This document shows positions 8,026 to 17,472 of a stretch of DNA of 64,000 nucleotides, in pieces. Each line of letters opens with the position of its first letter. Position 1 is the first letter of the stretch. The DNA lies in assembly GCF_035645195.1 (NCBI RefSeq), contig NZ_DASQNA010000050.1:47300-111299 (forward strand), written 5' to 3'. The notes under the pieces are model-generated. The model worked only from the letters and a program-made list of their open reading frames with translations, was not told where the DNA came from and did not search any database. The position numbers were made by a program, and so were the translations under genes. This DNA comes from Paenibacillus sp. (lineage in GTDB: Bacteria; Bacillota; Bacilli; Paenibacillales; YIM-B00363).

Positions 8026-8038
8026 CGTCATCATCCCC

Positions 8039-9460
8039 TTACACCAAATTCACGTAAGGCAATCGCTCGGAGCTCTCGACGATCAGCGGCTCGGACACGA
8101 CTCCGTTCGGCGATTTCGTAACCTGCATAAACTGATAGTTGCCGTCCACCCACGTGCGGATGACGCCCGAGCTGGAACGTTCCAAATACGAAGAAACCTC
8201 CGGTTCCATCTCCGCGAAATTGCAGAGCGCGAGCACCGTGATGCCCAACGCTTTGGCGCGCGCCACTTCCTCGGCGAAAAATCGAGTGACGAACTGAGCG
8301 CCGCGCTGCGAGAATATCGTATTTAAATCGTAGTACGCGTACCACCGTTCGCCTTTGCCCATGCTCTCCGTAATGACCGGCAGCAAATTCTGGCGTAAAT
8401 ACTGCTTATATTCGTCGTTATTCAAATCGCTGACGTCAAGAACGGCGTCCTTGTACTGCGACGGGTAGGAACGTTTGTAGTGCTCGATGACGAAAAACTT
8501 GTTGTTTTTCAGCAGCTCGTCGATCGAAACATCGAACAACGACAAGAAGTTTACCGTATCGGTTACGCTGGTTAAGCTGGAGTTCAAAGAGATGACGTTT
8601 TTGCCCGCCTTGATTTGCTCTGCGAAAATGCTCGCGATGAAATATTTGTGATTCGCTTTGCTGTTCGTATCGAGCAGGAACGTCGAGCCTTCCGGGACGC
8701 CGCCTTGCAGGATCTTATCCAACCTCGCGATGCCCGTCGGCGTAAACTGCGTCGGGAGCAGCTTGTCCTCGACCATGGAAAGCGCGGGCACGACGTGTAT
8801 GCCGTGATCTACGAACTTATACTGATGCTCGCCCTCGACGATGCGCGTGCCTCTCATTTTCAGCACTTCGATCGTCCGCTTTCGGTACTTTTGCAGATGC
8901 TCCTTCATCGCCAGCCGAATGACTCCGTCCGCTACGTAATTTTCGAACGGAATTTCGCCGGACTGCTCGCCGTTGCGCTCCTGCAGCAGCAGAGACGTCT
9001 GCGCGAATTTGCGGAGGACGTTCCGGACTAAGTACACGCTCTTTCGCTGATCCTTCTCGCTCGCATCCGACAGTTTAAACAGACTGATGCTGTCGATTAC
9101 CATCCGCTTGCTGCCGATTTGGCGGATCATTTGCTCGATGATGCCGTTCGGCTCCGTCAGCTGATGCAGGAACGTTTCCGGAGAAAGGCAGACGACGCGC
9201 AGTTTGTTTTCTTTTTCTAATGCGCGAAGGTCCCAGCCGTACCCGTTTTTCATTTCTGCGTAAATTTGATCCGGCAGCTCCTCGAACGTGACGTAAATGC
9301 CGGGTTCGTTATGCGCGGTCGCCCCGGCGTACAAAAATTGCACGCCGAGCGTCGTTTTGCCCGTGCCCGGAGCCCCCTCCAACACGACGGCGCTGCCCGT
9401 CGGAATGCCCCCTTGCAAAATGCTATCTAAACCAGCGATTCCTGTTGATGTGTGCGTCAT
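8039..9460 (-). CDS. KaiC-like RecA-superfamily ATPase, second domain degenerate
   Basis: 473 residues from the ATG at 9460, which has GGGAGG seven bases upstream. Two KaiC/RadA-type domains are present. The first (about 1-230) has TGIAGLDSILQGGIPTGS, Walker A GAPGTGKTT, a catalytic-type FEELPDQI and Walker B RMVIDSIS. The second (about 235-470) starts with a matching TGIARLDKILQGGVPEGS, but the expected Walker A is replaced by DTNSKANHKY, so it probably does not hydrolyse ATP. Double-domain KaiC homologues outside cyanobacteria act in signal transduction. Its operon partners are a mini winged-helix protein and a GAF/LuxR regulator, suggesting the ATPase modulates that regulator. Confidence 0.85.
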   Translation of the reverse strand: MTHTSTGIAGLDSILQGGIPTGSAVVLEGAPGTGKTTLGVQFLYAGATAHNEPGIYVTFEELPDQIYAEMKNGYGWDLRALEKENKLRVVCLSPETFLHQLTEPNGIIEQMIRQIGSKRMVIDSISLFKLSDASEKDQRKSVYLVRNVLRKFAQTSLLLQERNGEQSGEIPFENYVADGVIRLAMKEHLQKYRKRTIEVLKMRGTRIVEGEHQYKFVDHGIHVVPALSMVEDKLLPTQFTPTGIARLDKILQGGVPEGSTFLLDTNSKANHKYFIASIFAEQIKAGKNVISLNSSLTSVTDTVNFLSLFDVSIDELLKNNKFFVIEHYKRSYPSQYKDAVLDVSDLNNDEYKQYLRQNLLPVITESMGKGERWYAYYDLNTIFSQRGAQFVTRFFAEEVARAKALGITVLALCNFAEMEPEVSSYLERSSSGVIRTWVDGNYQFMQVTKSPNGVVSEPLIVESSERLPYVNLV

Positions 9461-9492
9461 GCTTGTCCTCCCTCGCCGATAAGTCTGCAATC

Positions 9493-9498
9493 ATTATA
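9493..9498 (-). promoter_or_regulatory. Candidate -10 element of the kaiC-like operon
   Basis: TATAAT on the minus strand, 33 bases upstream of the KaiC-like start. No good TTGACA-like box lies 16-18 bases before it, so the promoter may need an activator or a different sigma factor. Confidence 0.45.
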
Positions 9499-9548
9499 GC
9501 GCAAGAACTTCGATCCGTGGGAGGAATTTGTTCCCGATCCGCGAACGG

Positions 9549-9590
9549 ACGAAAGGCGCAGCATCCGATTCGGACGCTGCGCCTTTCGTT
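9549..9590 (-). terminator. Terminator after transketolase
   Basis: A long near-perfect inverted repeat (GAAAGGCGCAGC ... GCTGCGCCTTTC with part of the loop also pairing) lies just after the tkt stop. There is no T run on the minus side beyond CTTTCGTCC, so it may rely on stem strength. Confidence 0.65.
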
Positions 9591-9598
9591 GCGAGCCG

Positions 9599-11617
9599 TT
9601 ATTTCAAGAGCGCCTTCACTTTGGAGACGACGTTCGCCACCGTGAAGCCGTACTCCTCGATCACCTTCGGACCCGGCGCGGAGGCGCCGTACGTCGTGAT
9701 GCCGAGGATGTCGCCTTCGTCGCCGGCGTACTTATGCCAGCCGAACGGCGACGCCATCTCGACGACGAGGCGCGCCTTCACGTCCGGCAGCAGCACCGAA
9801 TCGCGGTACTCCTTCGGCTGCGCGTCGAAGCGGTCCGTGCTCGGCATCGAGATGACGCGCACGTGCACGCCTTCGGCGGCGAGCGCCTTCTGCGCTTCGA
9901 CGGCGAGCTGCACCTCGGAGCCGGTCGCGATGATTTGCGCGGCCGGTTTCGTGCCGGCCGGCGCGTCCGCGACGACGTACGCCCCGCGGGCGATGCCCTC
10001 GCGCGCGCCTTCCGCCGTGCCGTCGAGCACCGGCAAGTTTTGGCGCGTCAGAATGAGCGCCGTCGGGCGGTCCTTCTGCGACAGCGCGAAGCGCCACGCT
10101 TCGGCCGTTTCGTTCGCGTCGGCCGGGCGGATGACCGTGATGTCGATCATCGAGCGCATCGCGGCGAGCTGTTCGACCGGCTCGTGCGTCGGGCCGTCTT
10201 CGCCGACCGCGATCGAGTCGTGCGTGAACACGTACACGACCGGCAGCTTCTGGATCGCGGCGAGGCGGATCGCCGGACGCAGGTAGTCGGAGAACACGAA
10301 GAACGTGCCGCCGAACGCCTTCACGCCGCCGTGCAGCGCCATGCCGTTCATCGCGGCGCCCATCGCGAATTCGCGCACGCCGAAGTAGACATTGCGCTCC
10401 GCGAAGCTGCCCGGCTGGAACTTGCCCGTGTCGTTCAGATGCGTGTTCGTCGACGATTCGAGATCCGCGGAGCCGCCGATCAGCGTCGGCAGGTTCGGCG
10501 AGATCGCGTTCAGCACTTTGCCGGATGCGGCGCGCGTCGCCATCGGCTTCTCGCTAGTTCCGAACGTCGGAATCGCCGCATCCCAGCCCGCCGGGTTCTC
10601 GCCCGCGAACGCCGCTTCGAACTGCGCCGCAAGCTCCGGATGCGCGTCGCGATATTTCGCGAACAGCTCGCGCCATGCCGCTTCCGCCGCATCACCCTTC
10701 GCCTTCAGCTCGGCGAAATGCGCCGCGACCTGCTCCGGCACGTGGAACTCCTCGTGCGGCCACTCGTAGAACTCCTTCGTCAGCTTCGCCTCGTCGCCGC
10801 CGAGCGGGGAGCCGTGCGGACCCGCGTGGCCGCCTTTGCCCTGCTTGTTCGGGGAGCCGTAGCCGATGACCGTCTTCACTTCGATCAAGGTCGGCGCGTC
10901 GCTCGTCTTCGACGCCGCAATCGCGCGGTTGATCTCCTGCAGGTCGTTGCCGTTCTCCACGCGCAGGTAGTTCCAGCCGTACCCTTGGAAGCGCTGCGCG
11001 ACGTTCTCGGAGAACGCGAGATTCAGATCGCCGTCGAGCGAAATATCATTGGAATCGTACAGCACGACGAGCTTGTTCAACTTCAGGTGCCCCGCGAGCG
11101 ACGCCGCTTCGCCGGAGATGCCCTCCATCAGGTCGCCGTCGCCGCAGATGACGTATGTATAGTGATCGATGATCGGGAAGTTCTCGCGGTTATATACCGC
11201 AGCCGTGTGCGCTTCCGCCATCGCCATGCCGACGGCCATCGCGAACCCTTGTCCGAGCGGACCGGTCGTCGCGTCGACGCCCGCCGTGTGGCCGAACTCC
11301 GGGTGACCCGGCGTTTTGGAGCCCCATTGGCGGAACTGCTTCAGCTGCTCGATCGGCGTGTCTTCGTAACCGAACAAATGAAGAAGGCTGTACAACAGCA
11401 TGGAGCCGTGGCCCGCAGACAAAACGAACCGGTCCCGGTTGACCCAATTCGGGTTCGTTGGAGTGTGGTTCATAAATTTCGACCAAAGCTCGTAAGCCAT
11501 CGGCGCGGCGCCCATCGGCATGCCGGGATGTCCCGATTTCGCTTTCTCGATCGCGTCGATCGACAGCGTGCGGATCGTATCGATCGACAATTGCTCGACC
11601 GTTCTGCTAGTGTTCAT
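9599..11617 (-). CDS. tkt: Transketolase
   Basis: 672 residues, the normal transketolase length. The thiamine-diphosphate enzyme moves two-carbon units between sugar phosphates in the pentose phosphate pathway. Landmarks are [17 protein letters not shown] near the N-terminus, [14 protein letters not shown], the ThDP/Mg motif [20 protein letters not shown] with its DSNDISLDG, and in the pyrimidine domain the catalytic-Glu region [14 protein letters not shown] and [15 protein letters not shown]. The start follows GGAGGAG at about 11 bases. It stands alone between terminators. A palindrome 40-65 bases upstream of the start (11656-11680) is a possible operator. Confidence 0.97.
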   Translation of the reverse strand: MNTSRTVEQLSIDTIRTLSIDAIEKAKSGHPGMPMGAAPMAYELWSKFMNHTPTNPNWVNRDRFVLSAGHGSMLLYSLLHLFGYEDTPIEQLKQFRQWGSKTPGHPEFGHTAGVDATTGPLGQGFAMAVGMAMAEAHTAAVYNRENFPIIDHYTYVICGDGDLMEGISGEAASLAGHLKLNKLVVLYDSNDISLDGDLNLAFSENVAQRFQGYGWNYLRVENGNDLQEINRAIAASKTSDAPTLIEVKTVIGYGSPNKQGKGGHAGPHGSPLGGDEAKLTKEFYEWPHEEFHVPEQVAAHFAELKAKGDAAEAAWRELFAKYRDAHPELAAQFEAAFAGENPAGWDAAIPTFGTSEKPMATRAASGKVLNAISPNLPTLIGGSADLESSTNTHLNDTGKFQPGSFAERNVYFGVREFAMGAAMNGMALHGGVKAFGGTFFVFSDYLRPAIRLAAIQKLPVVYVFTHDSIAVGEDGPTHEPVEQLAAMRSMIDITVIRPADANETAEAWRFALSQKDRPTALILTRQNLPVLDGTAEGAREGIARGAYVVADAPAGTKPAAQIIATGSEVQLAVEAQKALAAEGVHVRVISMPSTDRFDAQPKEYRDSVLLPDVKARLVVEMASPFGWHKYAGDEGDILGITTYGASAPGPKVIEEYGFTVANVVSKVKALLK

Positions 11618-11655
11618 GCTTTATTTTTCTCCTCCTCGGAAATGCGGTTGTACGG

Positions 11656-11680
11656 ACAATTGGTATTATTGTACCATTGT
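11656..11680. promoter_or_regulatory. Imperfect 25-bp palindrome upstream of tkt
   Basis: ACAATTGGTA and TACCATTGT are arranged as an inverted repeat around TTATTG. Read on the minus strand the centre contains TACAAT, which could be a -10. The position, ending about 40 bases before the tkt start, suits an operator. The regulator is not recognised. Confidence 0.4.
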
Positions 11681-11702
11681 GCCCCCCGCATTACCATATA
11701 GG

Positions 11703-13382
11703 TCAGCGCACGACCTTGGAGACCGCCTTCCAAGGAATCGCGTCGAGTCGAATCTTGCCTGGTTCCGTCGTAAAATTCGAAAACATGAAGTACATCGTGT
11801 CCCCGACGAACAAGAAATTGCCTCGGTCTCCCTTGGCCGCCTTCGGGTACACCGTCGACAGCGAAAACTTGCGGATGCTCCGGTCCGGCCCCATCCGGTA
11901 AATCGAATGCGGCTGCGTGAAGTGCATCATGTCGAAATACACGTATGAGCCGTGCACGCGAACTTGGTAAATATCCGAATTTTTCACCAGGAACGTTTTG
12001 CTCGTTCCGTCCAGCTTCGCCATGTGGAGGCCGTCCTTGTTTTCGTACGCCATCCATTCGTCGCCGACGGACAGCTTGAGCACCAAGGAGGAGAGCTTCG
12101 TTTTCCCGGTGCCGTCGAGCTTCATCCGGTAGAAGGCGTCCTCTTCCCGAACGCTGTAATAAATGTATTGCCCCCGGACGGCAAGCACGCCGAGCGTCGC
12201 GCGGTCGTACTTCAGCGCCGTCTCGCTCTCTCCCGTCGCCGCGCGCACCCGAACGAGCTCGAACCGTTCTTTGCCGTCGGCGAGCCGCTCCGTATTCAGG
12301 AAGAACGCGTACTCCTCGGCGAAGCCGACGAAATTCGAAGCCGAGCGTTCCGATCCGTCCGGAATCCAATGCGCGTTTTCGTACACCGTCTCGCGCGTTC
12401 GGCTTCCGTCCGTCTTGACGCGGCTCAGCTCGGAGCTCGAACCGCAGTACGCCCACTCCGCTTCCCCCGGGACGATCCCGGGCGATTGGCAAACCGTGTC
12501 CGACAGCTTTACCTTTTCCCGCGTCCGAACGTTCTCTTTATAAAAACCCATCCCCTTCGTCTCGACCTGCGCGTCCGGCACGTGTACGGAGCTAAGCCAC
12601 GGATACTGCGAGTAGTAAATCCAGTCGCCCTCTTTCGCATAGCTGTATCCGTCGAAGAAATGCGTGTACAAGTATACGTCGTAGTCGGCGTCCTCCGTCG
12701 ACATGTTCGGGAACGCCTGGTTCAAGTAGTAGGTCAGCGGCGTATTCCCGGACGCCTTGTCCGATGCGAGGTAATCGAAATCCGCCTGCTCGCCGATAAA
12801 AATGAGGCCCGTGTCCGCGTCATAATATACGGCTTTGCCCAACGTTTGCGCCGCGTAGCGCAGGGGCACGTACGTGCGGCCCTGGAGCTGAATCCCGTCG
12901 GAAGCGCGGACCGTCAGCCGCTTGCTTCCGAGCGTTACGATTGTCGCGGTATTGGCCGCGTCGTATTCGACTTCGGCGCCGAGGCTTTCCGATACGAACC
13001 GAAGCGGCACGTACGTGACGCCGCTGCGCGACACCGGGGTCACCCGCGGGTTGCCCGCGTCGATGCGGACGGCTTTGCGCGACACATAGGCGAACGAGCT
13101 CGACAAGTTCAAGATGATCGAGCGTTCGTACAGCCGGTTTCGCGCCTCGGCCGTCTTCACGTAAGGGTCGTCGGGCAGGAACGCCTCCACCGACGAGCCG
13201 TGTTCGCGCCGCAATTCGTCGAGCGCATCCCAAGGGTTTTCTTTCGGCAAAATGTACGCGAGCGGCAGTTCCTCCGTTCCGTTGAGCTCCGCGGAGGCGC
13301 GGCCGGGCAGCAAACCGGCGAACAGCGCGGCGGCCGCCAGAGCGGCGGCGAACGCCCGTTTCGAAGGGGGCTTGAGCATCAT
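11703..13382 (-). CDS. Secreted stalk-domain protein with beta-propeller-like C-terminus
   Basis: 559 residues. A signal peptide covers residues 1-31 (basic start, hydrophobic core, cleavage near GRASA). Residues about 85-195 are a copper amine oxidase N-terminal-like (stalk) domain with the duplicated SGVTYVPLRFVSESLGAEVE and RTYVPLRYAAQTLGKAVYYD units. The rest shows repeated strands of the type seen in DUF5050 beta-propeller-like proteins (GDWIYYSQ, GQYIYYSVREEDAFYRMKLD, GSYVYFDMMHF). It is probably a wall-associated binding protein; no catalytic residues are evident. The ribosome site AAGGAG precedes the ATG by 6-7 bases. It follows the thioesterase gene by 46 bases and may be co-transcribed. 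The ligand is unknown. Confidence 0.75.
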   Translation of the reverse strand: MMLKPPSKRAFAAALAAAALFAGLLPGRASAELNGTEELPLAYILPKENPWDALDELRREHGSSVEAFLPDDPYVKTAEARNRLYERSIILNLSSSFAYVSRKAVRIDAGNPRVTPVSRSGVTYVPLRFVSESLGAEVEYDAANTATIVTLGSKRLTVRASDGIQLQGRTYVPLRYAAQTLGKAVYYDADTGLIFIGEQADFDYLASDKASGNTPLTYYLNQAFPNMSTEDADYDVYLYTHFFDGYSYAKEGDWIYYSQYPWLSSVHVPDAQVETKGMGFYKENVRTREKVKLSDTVCQSPGIVPGEAEWAYCGSSSELSRVKTDGSRTRETVYENAHWIPDGSERSASNFVGFAEEYAFFLNTERLADGKERFELVRVRAATGESETALKYDRATLGVLAVRGQYIYYSVREEDAFYRMKLDGTGKTKLSSLVLKLSVGDEWMAYENKDGLHMAKLDGTSKTFLVKNSDIYQVRVHGSYVYFDMMHFTQPHSIYRMGPDRSIRKFSLSTVYPKAAKGDRGNFLFVGDTMYFMFSNFTTEPGKIRLDAIPWKAVSKVVR

Positions 13383-13428
13383 GATGTCTCCTTATGAAAG
13401 CAAAGTAGTAGGCCGTTGCGGCGACTTC

Positions 13429-13839
13429 CTACTTTAGCATACGGAAACTGCCGGTGCCAACCGTTCCCAGCTTGCCGTCTGCGCCTCGGACGGACGCTTC
13501 GACGGTGAGCGTCGACGCCGACTCGTGGAGCACCTTGGCCGTCGCCGTCAGCCGGCCGGCCGCGAGCGGCGCGACGAAATGCACGTTGAGGTTCGTCGTG
13601 ACGGTGCGCTCGCCCGGCCGCGCGCTCATGACCGCCAGCGCCATGACGTTGTCGAGCAGCGACGCCAGCACGCCGCCGTGCACGATGTCCATCGCGTTCA
13701 AATGTTTCTTCTCCGCGTCCAGGGCGATGACGGTCCGCTCGCGCGAAACCTCCAGCGCTTCGCAGCCCAAGTAGTCCCAAAACGTGCCCGCGGCGCGCGC
13801 CTCCAACTGCTCCAGCCACTCTTTCTCTTTTTGATCCAT
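13429..13839 (-). CDS. PaaI-family hotdog acyl-CoA thioesterase
   Basis: 136 residues from the ATG at 13839, which follows GGAGGG; the longer frame upstream runs through a terminator. A single hotdog fold of the PaaI/YdiI type is shown by HLNAMDIVHGGVLASLLDNV (active-site Asn/His-Gly-Gly loop and helix), the TTNLNVHFVAPLAAGRL strand and GTVGTGSFRML at the end. Such enzymes cleave acyl-CoA thioesters. Its place next to the beta-oxidation operon suggests a role in removing stalled acyl-CoAs, but a terminator at 13879-13915 separates the two units. Confidence 0.85.
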   Translation of the reverse strand: MDQKEKEWLEQLEARAAGTFWDYLGCEALEVSRERTVIALDAEKKHLNAMDIVHGGVLASLLDNVMALAVMSARPGERTVTTNLNVHFVAPLAAGRLTATAKVLHESASTLTVEASVRGADGKLGTVGTGSFRMLK

Positions 13840-13878
13840 ATGCGTTTCCCTCCGCATCCGATTTCGTTTTATTGTATC

Positions 13879-13915
13879 AAAAAAAAGCCCCCGCAAGCCG
13901 GCGCTTGCGAGGGCT
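13879..13915 (-). terminator. Strong intrinsic terminator of the fad operon
   Basis: On the minus strand, CTCGCAAGCG pairs with CTTGCGGGGG-like sequence around CCGG and ends in eight Ts. It lies 17 bases after the lcfA-type stop. Confidence 0.9.
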
Positions 13916-13931
13916 GTCGTCGGGCCTTCCC

Positions 13932-15608
13932 CTAACGCTTCGCCCGCTCCTCCTCGACCAGCGCGCGCCGGAGGGGCTTGCCGATCATCGATTTCGGCAG
14001 CTCCGCGCGAAACTCGATCAGCCGCGGCACCTTATACGCCGCCAGATGCTCCCTGCAGTACGCCTCGAGCGCCGCAGCGGTCACCTCCGCTCCGTCCTGC
14101 AGCACGACGTACGCCTTCACCGTTTCGCCGCGGTACGGGTCCGGCACGCCGGCGACGACCGCCTCTTTGACGCCTGGATGCTGGAACAGCACCTCCTCGA
14201 TTTCCCGCGGATACACATTGAAACCGCTTGCAATAATGATGTCCTTTTTGCGGTCCACGATCTTGAAATAGCCGTCTTCGTCCATCGTTCCCATATCGCC
14301 CGTGAACAGCCATCCGTCGCGGAGCACCTTCTCCGTTTCCTCCGGGCGGTTCCAGTACCCTTTCATTACCTGAGGGCCGCGAACGGCGATTTCGCCGACG
14401 GCGCCGACCGGCAGCTCCTCGCCCGTCTCCGGGTCGACGACCTTGCAGTCGGTGTCGGGGAACGGGATGCCGACGGAGCCCACCTTCCGCATCCCCCAGA
14501 TCGGATTCGCATGCGTCACCGGCGACGCCTCCGTCATCCCGTAGCCTTCGATGAGCCGGGCGCCGGACAGCGCTTCGAACCGCTCCTGCACCTCGAGCGG
14601 CAGCGGCGCCGCCCCGCTCACGCACACGTTGACGGAGGACAGATCGTACGCTTTCAGCTTCGGGTGATTGATCAAAGCGATATACATCGTCGGGGCGCCC
14701 GGGAAGATGGTCGGCTTCTTCGCGTGGATCGTGCCGAGAACCGTCTCGATCTCGAAGCGCGGCAGCAAGATGAGCTCGCCCGCGCGAAGCGCCGCTTGGC
14801 ACATAAGCACCGTGAGGCCGAATACGTGGAACAGCGGGAGCGCCGCGAGAAACCGCTCTTCGCCCATCTTCGCGCGGTAGCACCATAACGCGTTCTGATG
14901 CGTGTTCGCGACGAGGTTGTAATGCGTCAGCATGACGCCTTTGGCGACGCCCGTCGTGCCGCCGGTATATTGCAGCGCGGCGAGCTCCTCCTCCGCGTCG
15001 ACGCGCGCGAGGATCGGCGCGGCGAGACTTTCCGCCAGCACGTCTTTGAATCGATGCACCGTGTCGGTGTACGTCATAAGGACGTATTGCTTGCTGCGCT
15101 TCAGCTTAAGCGGGTACAGCCAGCTTTTCGGCCACGGCAGCTCGTCGGCGATCGACGTGACGACGACGTGCTCGATGTTCGTGTACGGCCGCGCCGCGTC
15201 GACGCGGGCGTACAGCTGATCGAGCGTGACGATCAGCTTCGCGCCGGAATCCGCGAGCTGGTGCTTGAGCTCATGCGGCTGGTACAACGGGTTCGTCTGC
15301 ACGGCGACCGCGCCCGCCATCAGCGTGCCGTAGAAGGCGATGACGGCGGCCGGGCAGTTCGGCAGCATGATCGCCACGCGGTCGCCGCGCCTGATTCCGA
15401 ACCGACGCTGCAGCGCGTTCGCGAACCGGTAGCTCGCTTCGAGCAGCCGCGCGTAATCGTACCGGGCGCCGAGGAAGTCGAGCGCGGGACGCGACGGATA
15501 CCGCTCCGCCGCGTCGATCAACAGCTGTGCCGCATTGTGCTTCGGGTACGCGTACGACGGCGGCACTTCCTTCGGGTAATGGGCCAACCAACGCTTCGTC
15601 GTTTCCAT
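13932..15608 (-). CDS. lcfA: Long-chain fatty-acid-CoA ligase
   Basis: 558 residues, an AMP-forming acyl-CoA synthetase. It activates fatty acids with ATP and CoA, the entry step of beta-oxidation. Motifs in order are the P-loop LQYTGGTTGVAKGVMLTHYN (about residue 220), GYGMTEASPV (about 365), the hinge GWLFTGDMGTMDEDGYFKIV then DRKKDIIIASGFNVYPREIE, and the catalytic lysine region LPKSMIGKPLRR near the C-terminus. The start follows AAAGGGG. It is the last gene of the fadN-fadA-fadE-lcf operon, 28 bases after fadE. The ligase family is certain; lcfA/lcfB paralogy is not resolved. Confidence 0.92.
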   Translation of the reverse strand: METTKRWLAHYPKEVPPSYAYPKHNAAQLLIDAAERYPSRPALDFLGARYDYARLLEASYRFANALQRRFGIRRGDRVAIMLPNCPAAVIAFYGTLMAGAVAVQTNPLYQPHELKHQLADSGAKLIVTLDQLYARVDAARPYTNIEHVVVTSIADELPWPKSWLYPLKLKRSKQYVLMTYTDTVHRFKDVLAESLAAPILARVDAEEELAALQYTGGTTGVAKGVMLTHYNLVANTHQNALWCYRAKMGEERFLAALPLFHVFGLTVLMCQAALRAGELILLPRFEIETVLGTIHAKKPTIFPGAPTMYIALINHPKLKAYDLSSVNVCVSGAAPLPLEVQERFEALSGARLIEGYGMTEASPVTHANPIWGMRKVGSVGIPFPDTDCKVVDPETGEELPVGAVGEIAVRGPQVMKGYWNRPEETEKVLRDGWLFTGDMGTMDEDGYFKIVDRKKDIIIASGFNVYPREIEEVLFQHPGVKEAVVAGVPDPYRGETVKAYVVLQDGAEVTAAALEAYCREHLAAYKVPRLIEFRAELPKSMIGKPLRRALVEEERAKR

Positions 15609-15636
15609 CGCGATGTCCCCTTTCGTTGCGCCCGAA

Positions 15637-17430
15637 TCAATACGCGTACCGAGCGTTCTCGACGACCCTCGCCGCCACCGTCCGCTTCAGCGCCGTGACG
15701 TCCAGCGGCTGATGCCGCGTCAATTTCTTCAGCGCCGACAGCATCGTGCGCAGCGCGTCGCCTTGCTCCATCGCCGAGAGCCGCCGCCGCGCGATGCGCT
15801 CGAGCTCCTCGAACGTCTCTTGGACGAACGCGCTCGTCATGGCGATCGAGAGCCCCGCCTTCGCCTCTCCGTCGGCGGCGATCCGCTTCTTCGTCCGCAG
15901 CAGCGCGCTCTCCGCCGCATACGTCCCGATGATCATGTCGGCGAGGTCCGCGAGCGCCTCTTGCTCCTGCTCGAATTGCAGGCCGTATTTTTGCACCGCG
16001 GCGCCGCCGACGAACAGAAACAGCTTCTTCATCGTGCCGACGAGATGCGTCTCCTGCGCAAGCGTCTCTTCGAAGCTCGCCGGCGGCGCCATCGACAGCA
16101 GCTCGCCTTGGAATTGCTGCGCCGCTTTCAGCAGCGGCAGCTCGCCCTTCATCGATTTCTTCAGCAGCGTGCCCGGAATGAGCAGCCGGTTAATTTCGTT
16201 CGTTCCTTCGAAAATGCGGTTGATCCGCGAGTCGCGGTACATGCGCTCGATTTTGTATTCCTGCACGTAGCCGTAGCCGCCGTGAATTTGCACGCCTTCG
16301 TCGACGACGAAGTCGAGCGCCTCCGAGGCGAACACTTTGTTGACGGAGCACTCGATCGCGTACTCGGCGATCGCCTTCGCCGACTTCAGTCCCGCATCTA
16401 CCGCGCCGTAGTCGATGCCTTCGAGCGCCTCGTCGACGAGGCCGGCCGTCCGGTACACCATGCTTTCTAACGCGTATGTGCGGATGTTCATGTCGGCGAG
16501 CTTGGCGCGTACGAGCGGGAATTCGCTGATCGCGCGGCCGAATTGGCGGCGCTCGTTCGCGTAAGACGCCGCGAGCGCGATCGCCTCCTTGCAGCCGCCG
16601 AGCGCGCCGGCGGCCAGCTTGAAGCGGCCGATGTTGAGGATGTTGAAGGCGATGACATGGCCTTTGCCCCGCTCGCCGAGCAGGTTTTCTTTGGGCACGG
16701 GGACGTCTTCGAAGTACAGCGGAACGGTGGAGGAACCTTTGATGCCCATTTTCTTCTCTTCCGGCCCATTGCTGAAGCCCGGCATGCCGCGCTCGACGAT
16801 GAACGCGGAGAAGTCCGTTCCGTCGATTTTCGCGTAAACGATGAACACGTCCGCGAAGCCGCCGTTCGTAATGTAAATTTTGCTGCCGTTCAGGAGGTAG
16901 TGCTTGCCGTCGTCCGACAGGCGCGCCGTCGTTTTCGCGCCGAGCGCGTCGGAGCCGGAGCCGGGCTCGGTGAGGCAGTACGCGGCGATTTTCTCCCCCG
17001 TCGCGAGCTGCGGCAAATACCGCTCCTTCTGCTCGCGGGTGCCGAAGAAGACGATCGGCAGCGTCCCGATGCCGACGTGCGCGCCGACCGACAGCGCGAA
17101 CGAGCTCGCCCGGGCGAGGCGCTCGTTAATGATCGTCGAGCTGATTTTGTCGAGGCCGAGCCCGCCGAACGCCTCGGGCACGTCGGCGCCGAGCAACCCG
17201 AGCTCGCCCGCCTTGCGCAGCAGCTTCACCGTCAAATCGTAATTCAGCTTCTCGATGTCCTCGTCATGCGGCAGCACTTCGCGATCGACGAACTCTTCCG
17301 TCGCGTCCGCGAACATGCGCTGTTCTTCGGTGAAATCCTCCGGCGTCGACACGGAGCCCGGCGGCGCGTCGTCGATCAGAAAGCCGCCGCCTGCGGCGAA
17401 CGTCCGCCGCTCGCGATCGATTTCGGTCAT
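15637..17430 (-). CDS. fadE: Acyl-CoA dehydrogenase FadE
   Basis: 597 residues, matching B. subtilis FadE in length and order. It introduces the trans-2 double bond into acyl-CoA and passes electrons to ETF. Visible motifs are [20 protein letters not shown] (FAD/substrate region), [53 protein letters not shown] and [19 protein letters not shown] with the catalytic Glu region. A C-terminal extension of about 190 residues is typical of this long form. The ATG follows GAGGAGGG. Electrons should flow to EtfAB and FadF encoded 5-9 kb away. Confidence 0.95.
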   Translation of the reverse strand: MTEIDRERRTFAAGGGFLIDDAPPGSVSTPEDFTEEQRMFADATEEFVDREVLPHDEDIEKLNYDLTVKLLRKAGELGLLGADVPEAFGGLGLDKISSTIINERLARASSFALSVGAHVGIGTLPIVFFGTREQKERYLPQLATGEKIAAYCLTEPGSGSDALGAKTTARLSDDGKHYLLNGSKIYITNGGFADVFIVYAKIDGTDFSAFIVERGMPGFSNGPEEKKMGIKGSSTVPLYFEDVPVPKENLLGERGKGHVIAFNILNIGRFKLAAGALGGCKEAIALAASYANERRQFGRAISEFPLVRAKLADMNIRTYALESMVYRTAGLVDEALEGIDYGAVDAGLKSAKAIAEYAIECSVNKVFASEALDFVVDEGVQIHGGYGYVQEYKIERMYRDSRINRIFEGTNEINRLLIPGTLLKKSMKGELPLLKAAQQFQGELLSMAPPASFEETLAQETHLVGTMKKLFLFVGGAAVQKYGLQFEQEQEALADLADMIIGTYAAESALLRTKKRIAADGEAKAGLSIAMTSAFVQETFEELERIARRRLSAMEQGDALRTMLSALKKLTRHQPLDVTALKRTVAARVVENARYAY

Positions 17431-17472
17431 CGCTAATCCCTCCTCGTAGTGGGGTGGCCGCCCGGCGGCCCG

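Noticed and set aside
9734..11701. 655-residue plus-strand frame antisense to tkt
   Set aside because: Mirror of a GC-rich conserved gene; arginine-rich, no ribosome site, no recognisable domain.
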